Of a stretch of 11,357 nt of DNA, positions 6,597-11,357 are shown one piece after another (the stretch's first letter is position 1; every line of letters starts with the position of its first letter). A program made the position numbers and the translations under genes. The notes below the pieces were generated by a model. It was given only the letters and a program-made list of their open reading frames with translations, was not told the origin of the DNA and ran no database searches. The stretch lies in NCBI GenBank assembly GCA_900769275.1, contig CAAGGA010000106.1, positions 1-11,357 on the forward strand, in the 5' to 3' direction. This DNA comes from an uncultured Prevotella sp. GTDB taxonomy: Bacteria > Bacteroidota > Bacteroidia > Bacteroidales > Bacteroidaceae.

Positions 6597-7747
6597 CCGA
6601 ACCGTTCCAACGGCACGCACTCCGCCATTGCCTTATAGGCGGATTCACTGGGATGAAGATGGTCTCCAGAATCATATCCTGAAGCGAAAGATACGATATT
6701 GCCGGCATCTCGCACAGCCACATCGAAATCCACGCAGCCGTCAAACAAAGGAGACTCCCGAAGCCAGGCATTGAACCTCTGCCTCATTGCTTCACGCTCA
6801 TCGTTATATGTCCTCCAACCATATATCGGAAGAAGGGTGCCGCTCCACACCTGCAGACCGAGATGACGTGCATGGCGTACATATATCTCCTCCATTCCTT
6901 TTTCCATTTCTTCGCACGTAGGCATATCAGACCATGGACGGAAAGGATTGACCTCTACACCTACAGGATGGATAATGTCATTGATACCATGCTGAATGAT
7001 TACCGCCTCTGCACCTGCCACGTTCATTTCTATAGGGAAACGCGTAGCACCCTTCAGTCCGTATGCCTGATACGTGATACAATCATACTGACGCAGGATT
7101 CGCGTTCCACTGACAGCACGGCGTATTACCGCCACATCATGATACCCCTCCTCCCATGCTCTCATGGCAAGATAATCGGGCCAGCTCTGCGCCGTGATGG
7201 AATCTCCGTAGCAGACGAGGGCATGGTTTTTCTCCTCCGTAAGCACATCAATGGTATTAAGGAAATAGAACCAGTTCGTATTACGGGTCAAATCCAACGG
7301 CAGCTCTCTCTCAGAAGCGAAATTCCCGTATGAATACTTTCCCTTTGACAGCGGACCCGTTATGAGGGTGCCTGCATTCATCTGTGTATAATCAGCGAAA
7401 TACATGCTCACATCTACCATTTCGCCAGCAGCAACTGAGAATGACACCTCATCACTTTCTACTTCTTTCCCAGGCTCTATCACCACATTATCACTTCCCC
7501 CAAACGTTATCGGAACAGGAGAATACGCTCCGTTCTGTCTTGCAACAAAGGCTTTTGTCATGTTTACATTCTCCGTACCCGTGAGATTTGAAAAACGAAA
7601 ACGTAACTTTGTTCCTGCAAACACAATCTTTATAGGATACCGTAGCGTAATGTCCTTTGCAAAGACACATTCCTTTCTATCTGTAATGGATGTCGCGTTA
7701 CCCCAACAAGCCACCCACTTAGTATAAATACTGCTCTGTTCTATCAT
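6578..7747 (-). CDS. SGNH/GDSL hydrolase, XynE-like esterase
   Basis: The 389-residue protein has an N-terminal beta-rich domain (about 1-170) and a C-terminal SGNH hydrolase domain. All catalytic blocks are visible: Y180-G-D-S183 (Ser183 nucleophile), Gly214 in AVSG, G254-I-N256-D (oxyanion Asn256), and D362-H-L-H365 (Asp/His of the triad). The layout resembles the XynE-like SGNH subfamily named after a Prevotella bryantii putative acylhydrolase, so removal of acyl or acetyl groups from carbohydrate is a reasonable guess, but the substrate is not shown. The start is firm: an in-frame TGA lies only two codons upstream (7754-7756). There is no signal peptide, so an intracellular location is implied, unlike many polysaccharide esterases. 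A consensus promoter and a palindromic leader precede it. The 3' end overlaps the nucleotidyltransferase gene by 19 bases. Confidence 0.9.
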   Translation of the reverse strand: MIEQSSIYTKWVACWGNATSITDRKECVFAKDITLRYPIKIVFAGTKLRFRFSNLTGTENVNMTKAFVARQNGAYSPVPITFGGSDNVVIEPGKEVESDEVSFSVAAGEMVDVSMYFADYTQMNAGTLITGPLSKGKYSYGNFASERELPLDLTRNTNWFYFLNTIDVLTEEKNHALVCYGDSITAQSWPDYLAMRAWEEGYHDVAVIRRAVSGTRILRQYDCITYQAYGLKGATRFPIEMNVAGAEAVIIQHGINDIIHPVGVEVNPFRPWSDMPTCEEMEKGMEEIYVRHARHLGLQVWSGTLLPIYGWRTYNDEREAMRQRFNAWLRESPLFDGCVDFDVAVRDAGNIVSFASGYDSGDHLHPSESAYKAMAECVPLERFGHCNRQ

Positions 7748-7768
7748 AGTAAGTCACATATATATAAA

Positions 7769-7808
7769 TTCAACTTTTGCTGGGTTAAATGTCCCACTAA
7801 GAGTTGAA
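7769..7808. repeat. 40-nt imperfect palindrome in the esterase leader
   Basis: TTCAACT (7769-7775) and AGTTGAA (7802-7808) are exact inverted copies. On the plus strand pairing continues with two G-T wobbles to an 11-bp stem (7769-7779 with 7798-7808). After a C-C mismatch, TGGG (7781-7784) pairs with CCCA (7793-7796) around an 8-base loop. In the minus-strand transcript the wobbles become A-C mismatches, leaving 7, 2 and 4 bp helices. It lies 22 bases upstream of the esterase ATG and downstream of its predicted promoter. It could be an operator or an mRNA leader hairpin. Confidence 0.5.
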
Positions 7809-7831
7809 GTCCAGCGAACCTCAGCAAATAA
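7802..7831 (+). repeat. Segment resembling the spacer before nqrB
   Basis: This stretch shares AGTTGA, an exact CCAGCGAA (7811-7818), TCAG and ATAA, in the same order and nearly the same spacing, with positions 33-63. The two copies differ by small insertions and substitutions. It overlaps the right arm of the palindrome at 7769-7808. It may be a degenerate intergenic repeat, but with only two copies chance cannot be excluded. Confidence 0.3.
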
Positions 7832-7838
7832 ATCACTG

Positions 7839-7869
7839 CAAAGCTAATCATTTTTTTCAAACAACCAAA
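7839..7869 (-). promoter_or_regulatory. Predicted Bacteroidetes-type promoter for the SGNH esterase gene
   Basis: Read on the minus strand, TTTG (7866-7869) is followed by exactly 19 bases and then TAGCTTTG (7839-7846), a full match to the known Bacteroidetes primary-sigma consensus TTTG-N19-21-TAnnTTTG. Transcription would start a few bases further, near 7830-7835, giving a leader of about 85 bases that contains the palindrome at 7769-7808. Confidence 0.72.
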
Positions 7870-7961
7870 GGAAAATGCTCTTATTTTACCACTTTATCCG
7901 TTTCCAGAGGCTACATTTACACGCGAAATGTACTACATCGATATAAAATAAGGAGGTTTTA

Positions 7962-7993
7962 TTTGCTGTTTAGATAATTATTTGCTATCTTTG
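7962..7993 (+). promoter_or_regulatory. Predicted Bacteroidetes-type promoter for psd
   Basis: TTTG (7962-7965) is followed by 20 bases and then TATCTTTG (7986-7993), a full match to TTTG-N19-21-TAnnTTTG. The predicted start near 8000 gives a leader of about 35-40 bases before the psd ATG at 8038. It is divergent from the esterase promoter, with about 92 bases between the two upstream elements. It could also serve pssA and the following genes, since no equally good promoter is seen in the gaps after psd. Confidence 0.75.
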
Positions 7994-8037
7994 CACGAAA
8001 TTATCTCTCCTAATTACAAAAACCAAACAACCTGCAA

Positions 8038-8742
8038 ATGGGAAAACGCATAAAGAAACTAAAGAAAATCCGCATACATCACGAAGGGACTGACACACTC
8101 ATTTTCGGACTTATGTTTATCGTTGCAATAGGTATAATCCTATGGCGTTCGTTTGAGAGTCACGTGCCTTTCTATTGCTTCATCACCGTCTTCGGCATCA
8201 TATATCTTGTCACCCTTAACTTCTTCCAATGTCCCAAGCGCATCTTTGATGAGAAAGACGAGACGGAGGGCATCGTCGTGGCACCCGCAGACGGACGCAT
8301 CGTTGTGGTACAAGAGGTGGAAGAGGACAAATATTTCCACGAGAGACGCATCATGGTAAGCATATTCATGAGTCTCTTCAATGTCCATGCCAACTGGTTT
8401 CCCGTTGACGGCAAGGTAAAACTTGTGCATCATCAGAATGGTGCATACCATAAGGCGTGGCTTCCGAAAGCGAGTGAAGAGAACGAAATGGCCGACATTA
8501 TCATTACGACTGCAGACGGTCAGGACATATTGTGCCGACAGATAGCAGGAGCTATGGCACGACGTATCGTGACTTATGCAAAAGAAGGAGAGGACTGTTT
8601 CATAGACGAGCACCTCGGATTCATCAAATTCGGCTCACGCGTTGACCTATACCTCCCATTGAATACGGAGATACAAGTGAAACTTAACCAAAAGACTACC
8701 GGCAACCAAACTATCATCGGTCGGCTTGGAAACCTTTCATAA
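8038..8742 (+). CDS. psd: Phosphatidylserine decarboxylase proenzyme
   Basis: Psd converts phosphatidylserine to phosphatidylethanolamine at the inner membrane, using a pyruvoyl group made by self-cleavage of the proenzyme. The 234-residue product has two hydrophobic N-terminal segments (about 20-37 and 43-62). These are followed by VVAPADGRIV and FNVHANWFPVDGKV, the conserved decarboxylase signatures with an Asp-Gly and a His expected near the active site. The processing site is F-G199-S200-R (8632-8637), where cleavage before Ser200 would leave a short alpha chain of about 35 residues bearing the pyruvoyl group. The size and the GS-R site fit the short Psd-A form common in Bacteroidota rather than the longer enterobacterial LGST form. 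Its substrate is made by the product of the next gene, pssA. Confidence 0.96.
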   Translation: MGKRIKKLKKIRIHHEGTDTLIFGLMFIVAIGIILWRSFESHVPFYCFITVFGIIYLVTLNFFQCPKRIFDEKDETEGIVVAPADGRIVVVQEVEEDKYFHERRIMVSIFMSLFNVHANWFPVDGKVKLVHHQNGAYHKAWLPKASEENEMADIIITTADGQDILCRQIAGAMARRIVTYAKEGEDCFIDEHLGFIKFGSRVDLYLPLNTEIQVKLNQKTTGNQTIIGRLGNLS

Positions 8743-8943
8743 TCCGTCATTCATGGTACGTCTTTATGCGGTTCCAAGATTCTAAGGTTCTATGGTTGCG
8801 CGGAAGTTACAATCAGACTTGACAAATCTCCGTAAACCCGTATAACCACATAACCGTCATCCATGTCATCATATCCATGGGTTGCAGGCATTAATGCGCT
8901 GTTTGCCTTATCTTATTTCGTCAGAATCATCAAACAGAAAACT
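8743..8943. repeat. Psd-pssA intergenic gap with short direct and inverted repeats
   Basis: CCGTCATTCATG (8744-8755) recurs as CCGTCATCCATG (8854-8865), differing at one base. Between them GGTTCTATGGTT (8786-8797) is an imperfect inverted match (10 of 12 pairs) to AACCACATAACC (8844-8855), which itself resembles 8-19 ahead of nqrB. No clear promoter or T-tract terminator is seen. The pssA frame is open through the right part (from 8863), but I treat this as non-coding because the 8863 ATG sits in the second repeat copy and the family normally starts at 8944. Confidence 0.45.
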
Positions 8944-9678
8944 ATGGATTTCAAGAAACATATCCCAAATGCGATAACCTGTTGCAATCTAATTTCTGGT
9001 TGCATTGCGATATACGCTGCTATGTACGGACTGCCTCAAACATGTCTGGCATTCATCATTATCGGTGCAATCTTCGATTTCTTCGACGGAATGTCTGCGC
9101 GCCTGCTCCACGTTTCCAGTGAGATAGGCAAGGAACTTGACTCCCTTGCAGATGTCGTGACATTCGGCGTAGCCCCTGCCAGCCTTTTATTTTGGTTTCT
9201 TAAAGTTGCAGAATATCCCGCACTGCTTGAACCGTTACGTAACTTCCTGCCGTTCTCCGCATTCCTTATAGCGGCATTTTCTGCCCTGCGACTGGCGAAA
9301 TTCAATCTTGACACGAGGCAGACGACATCATTCATAGGACTCCCGACCCCTGCTAACGCTTTGTTCTGGGGAGCATTCATAGCTTCCCTTGACTACTCTT
9401 TGGCGCAATATTCCCTCATTGTTCCTATAATTCTGATTGGCATCATAGGCAGTTGCTGGATGCTTGTATCAGAGATACCTATGTTTGCCCTCAAATTCAA
9501 GCACTGGCGATTCAAGGGAAACGAGATAAAATACGGGTTTGCAGCATTCAGTGCAGCGACAATGCTTTTTGGCATTGTGTATGGAGTATGTAGCAATAAC
9601 GAGAATATCGTCTGGACTCCTATATGCATCATTATCCCTGCCTACGTCATTATCTCCGTCATTACCCGGAAAAAATGA
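8944..9678 (+). CDS. pssA: CDP-diacylglycerol-serine O-phosphatidyltransferase
   Basis: PssA transfers a phosphatidyl group from CDP-diacylglycerol to serine, giving phosphatidylserine for Psd. The full CDP-alcohol phosphotransferase signature is present: D48-G-x2-A52-R53-x8-G62-x3-D66-x3-D70. It is an integral membrane enzyme with several hydrophobic helices. From the chosen ATG (8944) the protein has 244 residues and begins MDFKKHIPNAITCCNL, which matches how Bacteroidota homologues begin as I know them. An upstream in-frame ATG at 8863 would add 27 residues (MSSYPWVAGINAL...). I think this less likely, although the extension is hydrophobic. The gene follows psd after 201 bases in the same direction, so the two consecutive steps of phosphatidylethanolamine synthesis are probably co-transcribed. 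Confidence 0.95.
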   Translation: MDFKKHIPNAITCCNLISGCIAIYAAMYGLPQTCLAFIIIGAIFDFFDGMSARLLHVSSEIGKELDSLADVVTFGVAPASLLFWFLKVAEYPALLEPLRNFLPFSAFLIAAFSALRLAKFNLDTRQTTSFIGLPTPANALFWGAFIASLDYSLAQYSLIVPIILIGIIGSCWMLVSEIPMFALKFKHWRFKGNEIKYGFAAFSAATMLFGIVYGVCSNNENIVWTPICIIIPAYVIISVITRKK

Positions 9679-9754
9679 TTCTATCCTGATGCTTCCTTCC
9701 TCATCCTCTTCATCTCTAATCCATAAGAGACATTGGACATAATACCACTGCAAT

Positions 9755-10072
9755 ATGGAACTATTACTGTCATTACTTCTTCTACCCATCATTATTATCC
9801 TTATACTGCTTTTTATATTCGGGATATTCTTCTTCTCCAGTCTTCTTGGCATTTGGTACAGAATGACTGGCAAATCGAATGGGAACGCCACATCAAGGGG
9901 ATTCCGAACTGATGGCAATACCACATCATGGACCTTTCGCACAGGACGAGAAGAAAAGAGCAAGGCACAACACCAGAACACTACCACCAGAACTTCATCC
10001 CACGGTAAGGAGAAGAAGAAGATTTTTGCCAAGGACGAGGGAGAATATGTAGATTTTGAGATGATAGAATAG
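9755..10072 (+). CDS. Small DUF4834-type membrane protein
   Basis: This 105-residue product has one long hydrophobic segment at residues 3-33, then a polar, Ser/Thr/Lys-rich and probably disordered region, and an acidic end FAKDEGEYVDFEMIE (91-105). That architecture and the EGEYVDFE-type C-terminus fit the Bacteroidota family DUF4834 (PF16118), whose function is unknown to me. It is probably membrane-anchored by its N-terminus with the tail in the cytoplasm. It starts 76 bases after pssA and ends 10 bases before the flavoprotein gene, so it is likely co-transcribed with at least the latter. I see no promoter in the gap 9679-9754. Confidence 0.8.
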   Translation: MELLLSLLLLPIIIILILLFIFGIFFFSSLLGIWYRMTGKSNGNATSRGFRTDGNTTSWTFRTGREEKSKAQHQNTTTRTSSHGKEKKKIFAKDEGEYVDFEMIE

Positions 10073-10082
10073 TCCACAACAG

Positions 10083-11279
10083 ATGAAGATTGCCATAATT
10101 GGAGGTGGTGCAGCCGGTTGTTTCTGCGCCATCAATATCAAGCGGATACACCGCCATTGCGATGTCGAAATATTCGAATCCGGCACTCGCCCCCTTGCCA
10201 AGGTTGCTATGACAGGCGGAGGTCGCTGCAACCTCACCAACAGTTTCCAAGGCATCAAAAATCTGTCAGAGGCATACCCACGAGGGGACAAACTCATGCG
10301 ACGCATTCTTTCCCAGTTCAGCCAAGAAGATACCATGACATGGTTTGAACGAGAAGGCATCCGACTTGTCACCCAAAAAGACGGATGCGTTTTTCCCGAA
10401 TCACAAAATGCCATGGAAATTGTTGATACCCTGCTTCGACTATGCCGTCAGGAAAACGTGGAAATACATCTCCGCTCCCATGTCATCATTGAGAAGACGA
10501 TATCGGGATTCATCGTAAACGGCAAGGTGTTTGACAGACTTGCTGTCAGCATCGGAGGCTGTCCAAAAGTCTCACGCCTTGATTTCCTCGCCTCCCTACA
10601 ACTTGACATTATTCCTCCAGTGCCATCCCTTTTCACGTTCAACATCGCTGGCGACTGGCATCAACGGCTCATGGGCACAGTGGTTGAGAATGTCGTGGTC
10701 AGTCTTGCAGGCACGAAATACAAAAGCCGTGATGCCATTCTCCTCACCCATTGGGGCATGAGCGGGCCTGCAATACTGAAACTATCATCACATGCAGCAC
10801 GTTATCTGTCAGAAAACGGTTATCAAGGCACACTGATTATCAACTGGTTCGGTGAGAAAAACGAAACAGAGGTGCGTTGCGAAATTGTCAGGATGATGGA
10901 AGACAACACCCAAAAATTCGTCACCAATGTCTATCCCACTCATCTTACCCATGAGCACTGGGCTTCCCTACTCTGCCGTGCAGGCATTCCCCACACACAA
11001 CGTTGGGGAGCATTAAACAAGAAGCACATCAATCGACTCGTCACAGTGCTGACTTCCGATACGCATTGCATCACCGGACGATGTCATTTCAAGGAGGAAT
11101 TTGTCACGGCAGGGGGGATAGCACTCTCTAACATCAACATGAATACCTTGGAATGCAAACGGCATCCTGGGCTGTATTTCGCAGGAGAAGTGCTTGATGT
11201 CGATGCCATTACTGGCGGATTCAATCTTCAGGCAGCCTGGTCTATGGCTTATGTCGTGGCAGGAAATATAGGAAGTTAG
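10083..11279 (+). CDS. FAD-dependent oxidoreductase, BaiN/HI0933-like family
   Basis: This 398-residue flavoprotein belongs to the HI0933-like family (PF03486), variously named BaiN, RdsA or 'aminoacetone oxidase family' protein. The true substrate of most members is unknown. The N-terminal dinucleotide-binding loop is G7-G-G-A-A-G12, the family hallmark TGGGRCNLTN is at residues 44-53, and the C-terminal FAD-binding end AGEVLDVDAITGGFN starts at 367. The segment after the central Gly-Gly (I157-G-G-C-P-K-V163) is shorter than in relatives with the usual SYPxxGSTGDG loop. It passes directly to SRLDFLASL and VPSLFTFN; I believe this short form is common in Bacteroidota. No signal peptide is seen and the protein is probably soluble and cytoplasmic. 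It starts 10 bases after the DUF4834 gene. The name BaiN should not be taken to mean bile-acid metabolism here. Confidence 0.9.
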   Translation: MKIAIIGGGAAGCFCAINIKRIHRHCDVEIFESGTRPLAKVAMTGGGRCNLTNSFQGIKNLSEAYPRGDKLMRRILSQFSQEDTMTWFEREGIRLVTQKDGCVFPESQNAMEIVDTLLRLCRQENVEIHLRSHVIIEKTISGFIVNGKVFDRLAVSIGGCPKVSRLDFLASLQLDIIPPVPSLFTFNIAGDWHQRLMGTVVENVVVSLAGTKYKSRDAILLTHWGMSGPAILKLSSHAARYLSENGYQGTLIINWFGEKNETEVRCEIVRMMEDNTQKFVTNVYPTHLTHEHWASLLCRAGIPHTQRWGALNKKHINRLVTVLTSDTHCITGRCHFKEEFVTAGGIALSNINMNTLECKRHPGLYFAGEVLDVDAITGGFNLQAAWSMAYVVAGNIGS

Positions 11280-11285
11280 TTTCTG

Positions 11286-11337
11286 GTTGTTTAGTTAACT
11301 GCGCCGCAAATGAATCGAATGCAAACAACTAAACAAC
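11286..11337. repeat. Inverted repeat after the flavoprotein gene
   Basis: GTTGTTTAGTT (11286-11296) is the exact reverse complement of AACTAAACAAC (11327-11337), separated by 30 bases. The right arm falls in the tandem repeat, so the left arm can pair with any of several units. The stem is A-T rich with no T-tract after it, so a terminator role is possible but weak. Confidence 0.45.
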
Positions 11338-11357
11338 TAAACAACTAAACAACTAAA
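11326..11357. repeat. Tandem 8-bp repeat (CAACTAAA), four exact copies to the window edge
   Basis: The unit CAACTAAA occurs at 11326-11333, 11334-11341, 11342-11349 and 11350-11357 without a mismatch and may continue beyond the window. It lies 46 bases after the flavoprotein stop. Such short-unit, A-rich arrays in Bacteroidota intergenic regions can vary in copy number by slippage; nothing here shows a function. Confidence 0.9.

Noticed and set aside
6863..7333. Plus-strand 156-residue open frame opposite the esterase
   Set aside because: It is antisense to the esterase gene, which has every SGNH catalytic block intact, and it lacks any family resemblance.
4598..7747. Permease, nucleotidyltransferase and esterase read as one new functional system
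   Set aside because: They are separated by a possible terminator and a strand change, share no regulatory signal, and no family knowledge links them.
7950..7957. AAGGAGGT as a ribosome binding site for an unseen small gene upstream of psd
   Set aside because: No ATG, GTG or TTG follows at usable spacing, and the stretch lies immediately upstream of the predicted psd promoter, so it would not be in that transcript.
9469..10077. Minus-strand 202-residue open frame opposite pssA and the DUF4834 gene
   Set aside because: It is antisense to supported genes and has a biased composition that mirrors the opposite strand.
11326..11357. Terminal 8-bp repeats as a CRISPR array
   Set aside because: The units are contiguous and only 8 bp, with no spacers and no cas genes.

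Overview
The window looks like ordinary chromosomal DNA from a Bacteroidota bacterium, most likely Prevotellaceae. The reasons are two intergenic promoters that match the Bacteroidetes consensus TTTG-N19/20-TAnnTTTG, very few Shine-Dalgarno sites, a DUF4834-type gene, a XynE-like SGNH hydrolase, and a psd-pssA pair next to an HI0933-type flavoprotein. The genus assignment is inference.

Layout. Positions 1-82 appear to be spacer between nqrA (off the left edge) and nqrB. Positions 83-4485 hold nqrB, nqrC, nqrD, nqrE and nqrF, tightly packed, encoding the Na+-translocating NADH:quinone oxidoreductase. Expected cofactor residues are visible: flavinylated Thr in NqrB and NqrC, two Cys each in NqrD and NqrE, and four Fe-S Cys plus FAD and NAD motifs in NqrF. 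A strong intrinsic terminator (4499-4543) closes the operon. Next come a TauE/SafE-family permease (4598-5308) and an NTP_transf_5-like nucleotidyltransferase (5379-6596). The latter overlaps tail to tail with a minus-strand SGNH/GDSL esterase (6578-7747). A 290-bp divergent region (7748-8037) carries back-to-back promoters, a 40-nt imperfect palindrome in the esterase leader, and a segment resembling the spacer before nqrB. Rightwards follow psd, a 201-bp repeat-rich gap, pssA, a small DUF4834 membrane protein and a BaiN/HI0933-type flavoprotein. The window ends in tandem 8-bp CAACTAAA repeats.

How the genes work together. Nqr oxidises NADH, reduces quinone and pumps Na+, giving the sodium motive force. 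PssA makes phosphatidylserine and Psd decarboxylates it to phosphatidylethanolamine, so these two are consecutive steps of one pathway. The permease, nucleotidyltransferase, esterase, DUF4834 protein and flavoprotein have no partner in the window that fixes their substrate.

I found no clear sign of a new multi-gene system, mobile element, CRISPR array or RNA gene. The points most worth a second look are the intergenic repeats and palindromes, a Cys-for-Gly change in the NqrB flavinylation motif, the convergent gene overlap, and the uncharacterised nucleotidyltransferase.
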